A stretch of 64,000 nt of DNA from Maridesulfovibrio ferrireducens (GTDB lineage: Bacteria; Desulfobacterota; Desulfovibrionia; Desulfovibrionales; Desulfovibrionaceae), in NCBI RefSeq assembly GCF_016342405.1, contig NZ_JAEINN010000012.1, positions 1-64,000 of the forward strand, given 5' to 3'. Positions 1-9,189 of the stretch are shown here, in pieces. The position numbers and the translations under genes were made by a program. Every line of letters begins with the position of its first letter. Within the stretch, counting starts at the first letter, position 1. The notes beneath the pieces were generated by a model that was given only the letters and a program-made list of their open reading frames with translations, did no database searches and was not told the DNA's origin.

Positions 1-102
1 GTATAAGTCATCCGAATATACTGCATTCACTTGTGTTGTCGATCAAGTCAATTCCACACGAAACGTCGAGGAGCCTAATAGATAAGGGCATAGGATAATA
101 AC

Positions 103-135
103 CATTTTTGATTTTGTCTAACAAAATCAAAAATG
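103..135. repeat. Perfect AT-rich palindrome downstream of the peptide ABC operon
   Basis: Two 15-base arms (103-117 and 121-135) are exact reverse complements around a CTA loop. It lies about 50 bases past the stop of the last gene of the minus-strand ABC transporter operon. It could be a weak bidirectional transcription end or mRNA-stabilising hairpin, or an operator for a gene left of the window. The stem is A/T-rich and has no clean T-run, so a classical terminator is not certain. The rest of 1-187 shows no coding sequence. Confidence 0.6.
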
Positions 136-187
136 TTTGAAATCCAATATAATATAAGCAGGTTTTATAATTATGTCGATTAGAATG

Positions 188-1201
188 TTATAATCTTCCT
201 TCTTCGAAGGCATGACAAACAACTAATCCTTCGTTTTCTACTTGAATAGCTTGAGGTCTTTCTTCTCTGCAACGGTCATTTGCATGAGGACATCTACCGT
301 TGAATACGCAACCTGTAGGCAGATTAATAGGAGTAGGCACATCTCCAGAGAGGTGAATATGCTTTTTACGTTTTCCGCCAAGGGTCGGTATAGCTGAGAG
401 AAGAGCTTGTGTATACGGATGCTTAGGCGATGAAAATAGATCTTTTGCAGGAGCAAGTTCGCATAAACAGCCCAGATACATAACTGCCACTCTGGTGCTG
501 ATATGCTCTACAACTGAAAGGTCATGGCTGATAAACAGGTAAGTCAGGTTGCGTTCTTCCTGCGCGTCCATCAGCAGGTTTAAGACTTGGGCCTGAATGG
601 ATACATCAAGAGCGGCGATGGGTTCATCTGCCACAATAAATTCAGGGTCTACTGCAAGTGCGCGTGCAATGCTTATGCGCTGTCTTTGTCCACCTGAAAA
701 TTCATGCGGATAATTATTAACCCATTCCGGGTCCATGCCGACGCTACGCATCACCTTGTGAAGGTGGTCTTTAGCTTCCCCGCGTGAGATTCCCTTATTG
801 TGAAAGTAGATCGGTTCTTCAATTATCTGCCGAACTGTCATACGTGGATTCAGAGACGCATAAGGGTCCTGAAAAACCATCTGCATTTTCGTACGGAACG
901 GGAGCATTTGAGAGGATGACAGTTGGTCAATACGATGTCCATCATAATAGATTTCACCGCTGTTAGGAGGGTAGAGCCCCATAACTGTTCTTGCGAGTGT
1001 GGATTTACCACATCCTGATTCGCCTACAACACTGAGGGTTTCACCTTTTTTTATTGCAAAGCTGATGTCATTTACAGCCTGAACAATAGTATGGCGGCGC
1101 GTGATGCGTCCTTTTTCCAATGATAACTGATCAAGCAATCCACCTGAAATGTCGAAGTGCTTAACCAGATTTTTTACTTCTACGAGGGAGTCAGTCTGCA
1201 T
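188..1201 (-). CDS. Oligopeptide/dipeptide ABC transporter, ATP-binding protein (OppF/DppF type)
   Basis: This is one of the two cytoplasmic ATPases that power a peptide-class importer. Walker A (GESGCGKS, about residues 60-67), the signature FSGGQRQR, Walker B ending VADEP and an H-loop (FISHD) are all present. The C-terminal region carries the Cys-containing oligopeptide/dipeptide extension (PTGCVFNGRCPH) that defines this ATPase subfamily. At 337 residues it is of normal length. The ATG follows the stop of the upstream ATPase gene by 12 bases, and it is the last gene of a five-gene minus-strand operon. The substrate could be di- or oligopeptides, or nickel or another peptide-class ligand; sequence alone does not settle that. 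Confidence 0.93.
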   Translation of the reverse strand: MQTDSLVEVKNLVKHFDISGGLLDQLSLEKGRITRRHTIVQAVNDISFAIKKGETLSVVGESGCGKSTLARTVMGLYPPNSGEIYYDGHRIDQLSSSQMLPFRTKMQMVFQDPYASLNPRMTVRQIIEEPIYFHNKGISRGEAKDHLHKVMRSVGMDPEWVNNYPHEFSGGQRQRISIARALAVDPEFIVADEPIAALDVSIQAQVLNLLMDAQEERNLTYLFISHDLSVVEHISTRVAVMYLGCLCELAPAKDLFSSPKHPYTQALLSAIPTLGGKRKKHIHLSGDVPTPINLPTGCVFNGRCPHANDRCREERPQAIQVENEGLVVCHAFEEGRL

Positions 1202-1213
1202 GACGAGTCTCTA

Positions 1214-2179
1214 TTATTTATCGGCATGGTGGCAGGCCACCAGAATACCGGATTTATTTTCGATAAGTTTCGGGACTTCACGTTCACAAATATCTGTACA
1301 GAGGTTGCACCTTGCATGAAATGGACAACCGGACGGCATGTTCACCAAAGAAGGCATGGCTCCGGGAATCTGAGTCAGTCTGTCACCGGCTCCTCCGCTT
1401 TGCGGCAGTGCGGCGATCAGTCCTTTTGTATAAGGATGACCAGGATTCGTTGTAACTTCACTGGTGATGCCTGTTTCAACAATGCTTCCTGCATACATAA
1501 CCGCTATTCTCTGTGTCACTTCTGAGACAACAGCAAGATCGTGTGTGATCAGGATAAGAGCCATATCATCCGATTGGCAAAGCTCAAGGAGAAGATCCAT
1601 AATTTCAGCCTGAATGGTAACATCAAGGGCTGTTGTGGGCTCATCCGCAATAATCAGGGACGGTTCAGTCAAAAGCGAAATGGCGATTACAATACGTTGA
1701 CGCATGCCTCCGGAGAATTCATGCGGATACTGAGCAAGTCTTTTGTGCGGAGAAGGAATGTAGACCTTTCTAAGCTTTTCAAGAGCAATCTCTTCGGCTT
1801 CTTTGCGGGATACATTCATGTGGGCTAACACAGTCTCGATCATCTGGGTGCCGATGGTAAGAACCGGATTAAGGGTCATCATCGGGTCCTGAAAGATCAT
1901 TGAGATTCTGTTGCCGCGAATCTTGCGCATTTCTTCGCTGGGTAGTTTCGCTAGATTTTTACCTTCAAACAGGATTGATCCGTTTGAGATATATCCAGGT
2001 TTTGATATCAGATTAATGATCGAAAAACCGGTAACAGATTTACCTGCTCCGGATTCTCCAACCAGTCCGAGTCTTTCACCTTTATCCAGATTAAAACTTA
2101 CATTGCGTACAGCCGTTAGAGAGCCGTTCCGCAAAGCGAAGCCTACGCTTAAGTCTTTTACTTCGAGTAGATGTTGCAT
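1214..2179 (-). CDS. Oligopeptide/dipeptide ABC transporter, ATP-binding protein (OppD/DppD type)
   Basis: This is the second ATPase of the importer and would pair with its neighbour as a heterodimer. Walker A is GESGAGKS (about residues 41-48), the signature is FSGGMRQR, and Walker B leads into IADEPTTALD. The family-specific C-terminal tail is present, with Cys residues in PSGCPFHARCNLC, a stretch that ligates an iron-sulfur cluster in some members. Its length of 321 residues is normal. It begins 6 bases after the DppC-type permease gene, so translation is probably coupled. I am sure of the class and unsure of the transported substrate. Confidence 0.93.
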   Translation of the reverse strand: MQHLLEVKDLSVGFALRNGSLTAVRNVSFNLDKGERLGLVGESGAGKSVTGFSIINLISKPGYISNGSILFEGKNLAKLPSEEMRKIRGNRISMIFQDPMMTLNPVLTIGTQMIETVLAHMNVSRKEAEEIALEKLRKVYIPSPHKRLAQYPHEFSGGMRQRIVIAISLLTEPSLIIADEPTTALDVTIQAEIMDLLLELCQSDDMALILITHDLAVVSEVTQRIAVMYAGSIVETGITSEVTTNPGHPYTKGLIAALPQSGGAGDRLTQIPGAMPSLVNMPSGCPFHARCNLCTDICEREVPKLIENKSGILVACHHADK

Positions 2180-2185
2180 GGTCTT

Positions 2186-3112
2186 CTATCCCTTATACAG
2201 CTTGGGGTTCAGGAAATCGCGTAGCCAGTCGCCAAGCAGGTTGATGACCAGAATCAGAACTACAAGTGTAATTCCGGGGAACATGGTAATCCACCACGAT
2301 CCGCTGAATATATACTCAAATCCCACATTAATCAGCGATCCAAGAGAGGGCTGTGTAACGGGCATGCCCAGTCCTACGAAGGAAAGTGCAGCTTCACTCA
2401 TGATGGCATTTGCAACTTGAATGGTGGAAATAACGAATACCGGTGAAAGGGTGTTAGGGAGAATATGTCTCCACATAATACGCCTTTTTGAAAGGCCTAT
2501 GACTTTAGCTGCTTCAACGTATTCTTTTTTCTTTTCAGCCAGCACGGAAGCACGGACTGTGCGTGCATACTGAGGCCATTCCGCAAATCCGATGATCAGA
2601 ATAAGGAGCGGCACAGCAATTTCTTCATATTTTGCCAAACCGAAGGCTGCCTGAAAGATTGCAGAAATAAAGATCGCTACCATGTAAGTAGAGAATGATA
2701 GCTGGACATCTGCAATACGCATTAAGATTGATTCTGTTTTCTTGCCCATGAATCCGGCAACCAGGCCGACCAGAATTCCTAGAAAAGCCTGAAGTGCAAC
2801 CGCTCCGAAACCGATGATCAGAGACACCCGCATGCCGTAAAGCATGGTGGAGAATAAATCTCTTCCCTGTCCGTCAGTACCAAGCAGGAAATCCGCATGT
2901 CCCCCGGCAAGCCATGAAGGAGGAATTTCCGCATCCATAATATTTATGTTTACGGAATCATATGGGTTGAAAGGAGCAATAAGCGGTGCCGCAAAACCTA
3001 AAATTAAACACACGACCAAAATACAGAAGCTTGTAAGAGCAACGGGGTCGCGCAGGAAGTCATGCAGAAAATATGATTCTTTGAATCTCTGCCAGCGAGT
3101 TCTGGTTATCAT
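2186..3112 (-). CDS. Peptide ABC transporter permease (OppC/DppC type)
   Basis: This is an inner-membrane permease subunit with an N-terminal transmembrane segment (about residues 28-50), a periplasmic loop carrying LLGTDGQGRDLFS, and five further hydrophobic segments. LLGTDxxGRD is the hallmark of the OppC/DppC side of the family. The cytoplasmic EAA loop that contacts the ATPases is visible near EAAKVIGLSKRRIMWRHILP. Its start overlaps the stop of the upstream permease by 4 bases, a typical translational coupling. Length is 308 residues. Confidence 0.93.
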   Translation of the reverse strand: MITRTRWQRFKESYFLHDFLRDPVALTSFCILVVCLILGFAAPLIAPFNPYDSVNINIMDAEIPPSWLAGGHADFLLGTDGQGRDLFSTMLYGMRVSLIIGFGAVALQAFLGILVGLVAGFMGKKTESILMRIADVQLSFSTYMVAIFISAIFQAAFGLAKYEEIAVPLLILIIGFAEWPQYARTVRASVLAEKKKEYVEAAKVIGLSKRRIMWRHILPNTLSPVFVISTIQVANAIMSEAALSFVGLGMPVTQPSLGSLINVGFEYIFSGSWWITMFPGITLVVLILVINLLGDWLRDFLNPKLYKG

Positions 3113-4089
3113 TTTTGCCCCGTAATTCTGACTTGTGGGTTGACCAGTCCGTAAATGACGTCAACCAGAGTGTTAACAATAACAAATATAAATCCGACAA
3201 CTACCAGATAGGCTACCATAAGGGGAGCATCGCCGCGTTCTACAGCTTCAATGAACATGAAGCCCATGCCCTGCCACTGGAAAACTGTTTCAGTCAGGAT
3301 GGTGAATGCGATCATGGTTCCAAGCTGTACGCCGCCGACGGTGATAACCGGAAGCAGTGTGTTCTTAAAAGCGTGAACAATCCATACCCGGCGCGGAGTA
3401 AGTCCTTTCGCCCATGCGTATTTGATGTAGTCGTTCTCAAGAACTTCCATCATCTCAGAGCGGATAAGACGAATAAACAGGGGCAGCATAATTGAGGATA
3501 AGGCAATTGATGGCATAATCAAATGCTTGAGGCCGTCCAGTGTCAGGAGACCTGTCCGCCAACCGCCAAGATTTATTGTCTCACCTCGTCCGTACGAGGG
3601 TAGCCAGTGTAGTTCAACCGAAAAAATGTAAATCATCAAAATGGCGGTCAGGAATACAGGGATAGAGACCCCTAGAGTCGAACCTCCCATGATAATTCGC
3701 GAGAGTATAGATCTCGGCTTGATGGCTGAATAGATACCAAGAGGTATAGAAAAAAGTACAATTATTATAGCAGAACAGAAAACCAGCTCCAGCGTAGCCG
3801 GAGCTTTGCTGAGGATGACTTCAAGTGCAGATTTTTTATAGAAAAAAGATCTGCCTATGTCTCCATGAGCAGCCCCTTTGATAAATCTGCCGAACTGAAC
3901 CATAAATGGATCATTAAGTCCGAGTTCATCTCTGATTTTGGTACGTTCTTCTACGGAAACTGATATTCCGGTAATTTCCCTGATCGGATCACCGAAGCTC
4001 TGCTTGATGGCAAAGCCGATAAAGCCGATAACCAGCATAACTATTATCGCCTGTGCGATTCTTCTGACTATAAAAGCAAACATAGGCAC
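3109..4089 (-). CDS. Peptide ABC transporter permease (OppB/DppB type)
   Basis: This partner permease has the expected N-terminal membrane anchor (FIVRRIAQAIIVMLVIGF), a periplasmic domain and a block of five transmembrane helices. The EAA-like loop lies near YAWAKGLTPRRVWIVHAFKN. Length is 326 residues. It follows the substrate-binding protein gene after a 66-base gap that holds a strong hairpin, so it is probably expressed below the level of the binding protein, as is common for importers with an excess of receptor. The substrate is not deducible. Confidence 0.93.
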   Translation of the reverse strand: MPMFAFIVRRIAQAIIVMLVIGFIGFAIKQSFGDPIREITGISVSVEERTKIRDELGLNDPFMVQFGRFIKGAAHGDIGRSFFYKKSALEVILSKAPATLELVFCSAIIIVLFSIPLGIYSAIKPRSILSRIIMGGSTLGVSIPVFLTAILMIYIFSVELHWLPSYGRGETINLGGWRTGLLTLDGLKHLIMPSIALSSIMLPLFIRLIRSEMMEVLENDYIKYAWAKGLTPRRVWIVHAFKNTLLPVITVGGVQLGTMIAFTILTETVFQWQGMGFMFIEAVERGDAPLMVAYLVVVGFIFVIVNTLVDVIYGLVNPQVRITGQK

Positions 4090-4099
4090 TTCATTTCAA

Positions 4100-4126
4100 A
4101 GGGGAGCTCCTTTACGGGGCTCCCCT
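4100..4126 (-). terminator. Strong hairpin between binding-protein and permease genes
   Basis: An 11-base-pair stem (4100-4110 with 4116-4126) encloses a 5-base loop in the gap between the binding-protein gene and the first permease gene. Read on the operon (minus) strand it is not followed by a T-run; a T-run follows only on the plus strand. It is therefore better viewed as an RNA-stabilising 3' hairpin or partial attenuator that raises binding-protein mRNA over permease mRNA than as a full stop. Confidence 0.6.
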
Positions 4127-4155
4127 CTGTTTTTTGTATTAGGTTGTGAGTACGG

Positions 4156-5763
4156 CTACTTGATAACAAGGTCACCGAAGTAAGGGAAGTTCTGAACATT
4201 TACGATTGCTTCAGTATTCATGTTGTTCTTGCTGGCCCATGAAAGGTTCTGCCAGTGTAAAGGAACGAATGCTGCGTCGTCATAAAGTGCTTTTTCAATT
4301 TTCTGAAGAAGAGCGCTACGTTTTGCAGTGTCTGTTTCAGTCTGAGTCTGGATGGTCATAGCGTCAACTTCTGGGTTGCAGTAGTTACCGCTGTTGTACT
4401 GACCGTATCCTGTTTCCTTGTTAGGACACATAAGAAGGAATTCTGTGTAGTTAGCAGAATCTTCTGTGTCAGGATGCCAGCCGATCATTTCGATGTCAGC
4501 AACCTGAGCATCAAACTGGTCCCAGTATTGTGCTTTAGGCATAGTTTTGAGACTTACTTTGATTCCGATTTTTCCGAGCATAGAAACGAAAGCTTCCGCA
4601 ATCTTTTCATCGTTAACGTAGCGGTTATTAGGTGCGATCATTGTGCATTCAAAACCGTCAGCGTATCCAGCTTCTTTCATGAGCTGTTTTGCTTTTTCAA
4701 GGTCATAACGAGGAGTAAGTTCTGCATTGTAGCTTGCGAATTCTTTTGGACCCTGCTGAGATGCAACAGTTGCGAATCCTTTCATGACTTTTTCTACGAT
4801 ACCGGAGTTATCGGTTGCGTAGACGATAGCCTGACGAACTTTAAGGTTCTTGAAAGGCTCGAAGCGTTTCTGGTTGAGCTGGAAGGTGATGATACGTGAA
4901 CCGGACATGGTCACGAGGTCAAGACTTTCAGTGCTGCCGATACGTTCAAGGTCCTGAGGAGGAACAGGCATGATGAAATCAACATCGCCGGAGAGAAGTG
5001 CAGCTACACGTGTAGCATCATTTTTGATCGGAGTAAGGATGATGGTTTCAACATTACCGCTGTTTTTGTCCCAGTACTGAGGGAAAGCTTTGAAAATAGT
5101 GCGGACACCCTGTTCACGTTCAGCAACGATGTATTTACCGGTGCCGGACTCGTTGGAGTTAGCAAAGGAAGGACCGGTTTTTATGATTGCAGCTTTATCT
5201 TTTCCGCTTTCGTCTTTACCAGAATAGAATTTTTTATCCATGGGGAAGATGTAAGTAGCCATATTAAGGAGCAACCCGTAAGGCTTCTTAGTGTTGATGT
5301 CTACAGTGTAGTCGTCAACAGCGACAGCCTGACCGAAAGGTTCAAATAGTCCTTTGAAGTCAGGGCTGGATTTGATGCGGTCAAGTGTCCATACAACATC
5401 TTCAGCTGTAAGGGGGTTGCCACTGTGAAATTTAACGTCTTTACGAAGATGGAAACGCATTGTGGTAGCGTTGACCTGTTCCCATGATTCAGCAAGGCGT
5501 GGTTCAAATGAACCGTCTTTTGCCCAGCGAACGAGAGGGTCGAAAACCATGTGAGCGTACTGCATCATTCCACCGGAAAGCTGAACCTGAGGGTCAAGAG
5601 ATACCGGGTCGGCATCCATGGCAAGTTTCAGGGTTTTACCGACGGTTGCGCTTTCAGCTGTTTCCTGTTTAGCTGTAGCTTCTTCCTTTTTATCTGAGCT
5701 ACAGCCGATCAGGCCGAGAGCCAGAATGGCGACAAGCGCCAGAAATACTAATGAACGTTTCAT
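4156..5763 (-). CDS. Peptide-class ABC transporter substrate-binding lipoprotein (SBP family 5)
   Basis: This is the extracytoplasmic receptor of the importer. The chosen ATG at 5763 follows an AAGGAG ribosome binding site and gives a clean lipoprotein signal: MKRS, a hydrophobic core, then lipobox LIGC with lipidated Cys21 and a charged, disordered linker. The longer frame back to 5871 lacks these. The mature part shows the family-5 opening (TLKLAMDADPVSLDPQ), the YDPLVRW-like and RPSLAESW-like segments (seen as FDPLVRW and RLAESWE) and the conserved KPYG and TGKY regions. Length is 535 residues. It is the first gene of the operon. Confidence 0.92.
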   Translation of the reverse strand: MKRSLVFLALVAILALGLIGCSSDKKEEATAKQETAESATVGKTLKLAMDADPVSLDPQVQLSGGMMQYAHMVFDPLVRWAKDGSFEPRLAESWEQVNATTMRFHLRKDVKFHSGNPLTAEDVVWTLDRIKSSPDFKGLFEPFGQAVAVDDYTVDINTKKPYGLLLNMATYIFPMDKKFYSGKDESGKDKAAIIKTGPSFANSNESGTGKYIVAEREQGVRTIFKAFPQYWDKNSGNVETIILTPIKNDATRVAALLSGDVDFIMPVPPQDLERIGSTESLDLVTMSGSRIITFQLNQKRFEPFKNLKVRQAIVYATDNSGIVEKVMKGFATVASQQGPKEFASYNAELTPRYDLEKAKQLMKEAGYADGFECTMIAPNNRYVNDEKIAEAFVSMLGKIGIKVSLKTMPKAQYWDQFDAQVADIEMIGWHPDTEDSANYTEFLLMCPNKETGYGQYNSGNYCNPEVDAMTIQTQTETDTAKRSALLQKIEKALYDDAAFVPLHWQNLSWASKNNMNTEAIVNVQNFPYFGDLVIK

Positions 5764-5963
5764 CCTCACACTCCTTGAAAGGGTAAAATCTGTAATAAAA
5801 ACAGGTATCCTTTTTACGAACGATGCTCGAAAAAAGGTCACATCGAAACAGTAAGATAATGGAGAAAACAATTCAACTATACGGCTTCCCCTTGCCGTAT
5901 GTATCCCGTAGTATTACACTTGAATCAGTTTTTTCTCAAATCTTTAACATCTTGAAATCACTT

Positions 5964-6464
5964 ATGAAAAATAATTTATTCTTTAATTCCAATAAATCTC
6001 TTAAAAAATGTCAATGTTTGTTGCACGTTGATGCTAAGAATAAGGCTTCAATTTTAGCTATATGTGTCTTGCTTCTTTTCGGTTTAGGAGGGTGCGCGTA
6101 TATTAATCCGTTTGCGTCTTCTGTCCCGGAGTATGATCTTGACGGTATGCATGATTTGTCGCTGATCATGATGCCGGGGGACTCAGTCATTTTTGAAATG
6201 AGGAATCCCGGTTCTGGTGGATATCAGTTTGACGGAATTACGTTTGACCCTAAGTTGGTCAATCTTGAAAAATTTCAGATTTTAAAACCTGAATCAGGCA
6301 TGGTGGGAGATTTCGGCCGCTGGCGGTTTGAATTTAAGCTTCTGGCAATAGGGGAAGTCCCAATCATTATTAATATTAAAAGGGCAAATGACAGCCAGCG
6401 CGATGCGTATAAAATAATCAGTTTAAATATTACAAAAGACGGTGAACCATTTTTTGAATGGTAG
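5964..6464 (+). CDS. Lipoprotein with chagasin-like (I42) protease-inhibitor fold
   Basis: The product has a hydrophobic stretch ending LFGLGGC, a lipobox with Cys44 from this start. The remaining ~120 residues resemble the chagasin/I42 cysteine-protease inhibitors: a GDSVIFEM strand, the NPGSGGYQF loop (family NPTTGYxW), and a GRWRFEFKLLAIGE stretch followed by a strand, matching the family's GxGGxxxWxFKAxxxG pattern. The start is uncertain: ATG 5964 has no good ribosome binding site, upstream in-frame ATGs exist at 5859 and further, and a TTG near 6021 would give a shorter, more typical signal. It is a single gene, divergent from the ABC operon. Function as a periplasmic inhibitor is inference. 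Confidence 0.6.
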   Translation: MKNNLFFNSNKSLKKCQCLLHVDAKNKASILAICVLLLFGLGGCAYINPFASSVPEYDLDGMHDLSLIMMPGDSVIFEMRNPGSGGYQFDGITFDPKLVNLEKFQILKPESGMVGDFGRWRFEFKLLAIGEVPIIINIKRANDSQRDAYKIISLNITKDGEPFFEW

Positions 6465-6482
6465 GTAATTAATTTATCTAAA

Positions 6483-6527
6483 TAAAAAAGGGCTGCATTT
6501 CATGTTATGAAATGCAGCCCTTTTTTA
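6483..6527. terminator. Bidirectional terminator between convergent genes
   Basis: A near-perfect stem (GGGCTGCATTTCA and its complement, 6490-6502 with 6508-6520) is flanked by A6 on the left and T6 on the right. It can therefore end transcription of the lipoprotein gene on the plus strand and the radical-SAM gene on the minus strand. Confidence 0.92.
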
Positions 6528-6545
6528 TTTAGTATTATGGGGGAG

Positions 6546-9062
6546 TTATTCGAATCTTTGATCTGTTTTGATCAGTGAATAGTCCAGCAGAGTTGTTCCG
6601 GGACAAACTGCTGCAATGATTTTGGTCGGGCTGATGTAAAGATCGGTCCAGTTAAAAGTCATTTTTATTTTATTGTTACCAAGTTCTTCGTAACTGCTGA
6701 GACATGGTCTGGCATTTTTCTCTTTAAATCCTTTTTTGGACTTGTGCGAGATTATGTATTCTTCAGATTCCATAAATTCACGCCATTTTGCCACGCGCTG
6801 AGCTGTTTCTTCATTGTCACCATTGAAAGACAGTAGAAAGTCTTCAATTTGCGGTTGGCTTTGTTTATGGGCAAGAGAAAGCTTGTCAGCTTTGATCATT
6901 ACAATGCCGATGGGCATTTGTTTGTTCAGTTTTTCAACCACTTCTTCATCAGTAAGTTCAGTGCGGAACATTACATTCATCCACTCAGCCTGGCTTTCTA
7001 CGGCTACAGGCAAGGCCCGTCCGAAAGAAATACGAGGCATAGGATGAAAGCCTTGAGAAAAGGTCAGCGGAAGCTTGGCCCTGCGTATGGCCCGTTCAAA
7101 AACTGGTTGCAAATCAAGTTGGCTTAAATAGGCTGTCGTTCCGGTTTTTGTGTACCAGATGCGAAAGTGACTGCCTTTTAAACCCATGTTCGGTTTTTCT
7201 TTTTGAACAAAGGGCTGAACATCCTTATTTGCCTGATCTCTTTGAGTGAAAACCATTTTCGGGCGGATATCTTTTTCTGCGGCCTGAACTTTTAATAGAG
7301 ATTTACGCCCGTCAAATTCACAAACACCGCAATTACGGCATTCTTCGTAACGGCAGTCTCCGGTGACTTTTCCTTTAAAACCGCGATCTCTTTCAGTCAG
7401 TAAAAACTTTTTGCTGACACCGCATGAAAGGTGATCCCATGGGAGTCTGTTTTCAACCGGACGTTCTGCAAGGAATTCTTCGGAGGTGAGACCTTCTTCT
7501 TCCATTGCTTCAAGGTATGGAGCTAAATCCAGGTGATCTTTCCAGCTTGAAAAAAGAGCACCGCGTTCGTATGCTTTTTGAATAACCGGGCCTAGGCGAC
7601 GATCTCCGCGTGAGAAAATTCCTTCAAGGAAACTCATGCGGGGAATGTGAAATTTCAGTTTGATGCGTTTATATTTACTGAAGTTTGCGCGCAAGTAATC
7701 AAGTCTTTCATTAATTTCCTCTAGTGATATTTGACGTTCCCACTGAAAAGGAGTTTGCGGTTTGGGCACAAACGGTGAAATAGCTGCTGAGATTTGCATG
7801 AGTTTAACATGCGGCCCGGCAATGTCGCGGACTTTGAGGCAGAGGTCGAGGATTGCGTCAAGGTCTTCGAATGTTTCGGTGGGCAGGCCGATCATGAAAT
7901 AAAGTTTGATGCTCTGCCATCCGTTTTCGAAGAGCATTCGCGAATGATCCAACAGTCCCTGTTCGGTAATGCCTTTGTTGATGACATCTCGTAAACGTTG
8001 GCTTCCGGCTTCCGGTGCGAGAGTCGCTCCAGTCCGTCTGATGGTTGCAATCCGTTCCATGATAGGCTCGGAAAGCGAGCCGACACGCAGAGAGGGGAGT
8101 GAAATGGAAATTTGTTCAGCAGCGCAGTGGTCGAAACTTTTTGCAAAAAAAGCATCAAGTGCGGAGTAGTCACCAGTGCTTAGCGATAGTAACGAAGTTT
8201 CTTCGTAACCGGTTTCCTCAAGCCCCTGCATCAATGTCTTGTTCAGAATTTCCGGTGTGCGTTCTCTTACCGGACGGTAAATAATACCCGCCTGACAGAA
8301 TCGACAACCTCTTGTGCAACCTCTGGCAATTTCAAGAGTCAGCCTGTCGTGTATGACGTTACCATAGGGAAGGACCTGATCTTTGGGGAAATCAATAGGG
8401 TTAAGGTCGTCGACAATAGCTTTTTCTACACAAAAATCACCGGGATTTTCAGGATCAAAAAAGGATGGGATATAAATACCCGGAAGTTTTGACAATGCGG
8501 TCAGTTTGTCAGCCCGGCAAAGATTTTTTTCTTTACAATCGGCAATGGTTTCAAGGACTCGTATGATTGATTCTTCGCCATCGCCGAGCATCATTATGTC
8601 GAAAAAATCAGCCATAGGTTCGGCGTTGAAACAGGCTCCTCCACCGGCAATAATAAGCGGACAGTCTTCACCCCGATCCGCAGTTTTAAGCGGAATTCCG
8701 GCAAGGTCGAGCATATAAAGTACATTTGTATAGCATAGCTCATGTGTAAGGCTTACCCCGACCGCGTCAATGTCTTTGAGCGGAGTGTCGCTTTCCATGG
8801 TACACAGCAATTCGCCGTGTTCACGCATTATTCCGGCGGTTTCTTCACATGGCACGTAAGCTCGTTCAGCGTAGAAATCGGGATTTTTGTTCACAATTTC
8901 ATAAAGAATTTTCTGTCCGAGATATGACATCCCTATTTCATATAGATCTGGAAATCCGAGAGCTATATGAGCTTTAACAGACGCAGGGTCTTTATGAACG
9001 GTGCCCCATTCAGAGCCGAGGTAACGTGTGGGCCGTGTCAGGAGGGGGAGTAGCTTTTTCAA
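6546..9062 (-). CDS. B12-binding-like/radical SAM protein fused to a DUF2344 domain
   Basis: This large (838-residue) protein has three parts. An N-terminal B12-binding-like region comes first. A radical SAM domain follows, with the cluster motif CTRGCRFC and QAGIIYRP after it. The C-terminal TIGR03936/DUF2344 module (from about residue 630) holds the run FRIWYTKTG, FSQGFHPMP and ISFGRALPV. A Cys-rich insert (CRYEECRNCGVC) joins the last two parts and may hold another metal site. The gene begins with TTG at 9062; the N-terminus TRPTRYLGSEW fits the family, and no upstream ATG exists in frame. DUF2344 is often found near rnase E/G and ribosomal L21/L27 genes in other bacteria, but not here. 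The reaction is unknown. Confidence 0.88.
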   Translation of the reverse strand: MKKLLPLLTRPTRYLGSEWGTVHKDPASVKAHIALGFPDLYEIGMSYLGQKILYEIVNKNPDFYAERAYVPCEETAGIMREHGELLCTMESDTPLKDIDAVGVSLTHELCYTNVLYMLDLAGIPLKTADRGEDCPLIIAGGGACFNAEPMADFFDIMMLGDGEESIIRVLETIADCKEKNLCRADKLTALSKLPGIYIPSFFDPENPGDFCVEKAIVDDLNPIDFPKDQVLPYGNVIHDRLTLEIARGCTRGCRFCQAGIIYRPVRERTPEILNKTLMQGLEETGYEETSLLSLSTGDYSALDAFFAKSFDHCAAEQISISLPSLRVGSLSEPIMERIATIRRTGATLAPEAGSQRLRDVINKGITEQGLLDHSRMLFENGWQSIKLYFMIGLPTETFEDLDAILDLCLKVRDIAGPHVKLMQISAAISPFVPKPQTPFQWERQISLEEINERLDYLRANFSKYKRIKLKFHIPRMSFLEGIFSRGDRRLGPVIQKAYERGALFSSWKDHLDLAPYLEAMEEEGLTSEEFLAERPVENRLPWDHLSCGVSKKFLLTERDRGFKGKVTGDCRYEECRNCGVCEFDGRKSLLKVQAAEKDIRPKMVFTQRDQANKDVQPFVQKEKPNMGLKGSHFRIWYTKTGTTAYLSQLDLQPVFERAIRRAKLPLTFSQGFHPMPRISFGRALPVAVESQAEWMNVMFRTELTDEEVVEKLNKQMPIGIVMIKADKLSLAHKQSQPQIEDFLLSFNGDNEETAQRVAKWREFMESEEYIISHKSKKGFKEKNARPCLSSYEELGNNKIKMTFNWTDLYISPTKIIAAVCPGTTLLDYSLIKTDQRFE

Positions 9063-9156
9063 ATGTATTGCCTGTAAAAAAAAGATTTATACGCGACATT
9101 GCGTGAAAGACTGAGCCGGAAATATACCACAGGAGAGATGTCGCGGGAAGTTTAAA

Positions 9157-9183
9157 GCGGGGAGCTTAACAAAAAGCTCCCCG
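9157..9183 (-). terminator. Terminator/hairpin after the 117-residue gene
   Basis: CGGGGAGCTT (9158-9167) pairs with AAGCTCCCCG (9174-9183). It lies directly beyond the stop of the small minus-strand gene, and the T-rich loop and downstream tract on the minus strand (TTTAAACTT) fit an intrinsic terminator of moderate strength. Confidence 0.65.
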
Positions 9184-9189
9184 TCTGAA

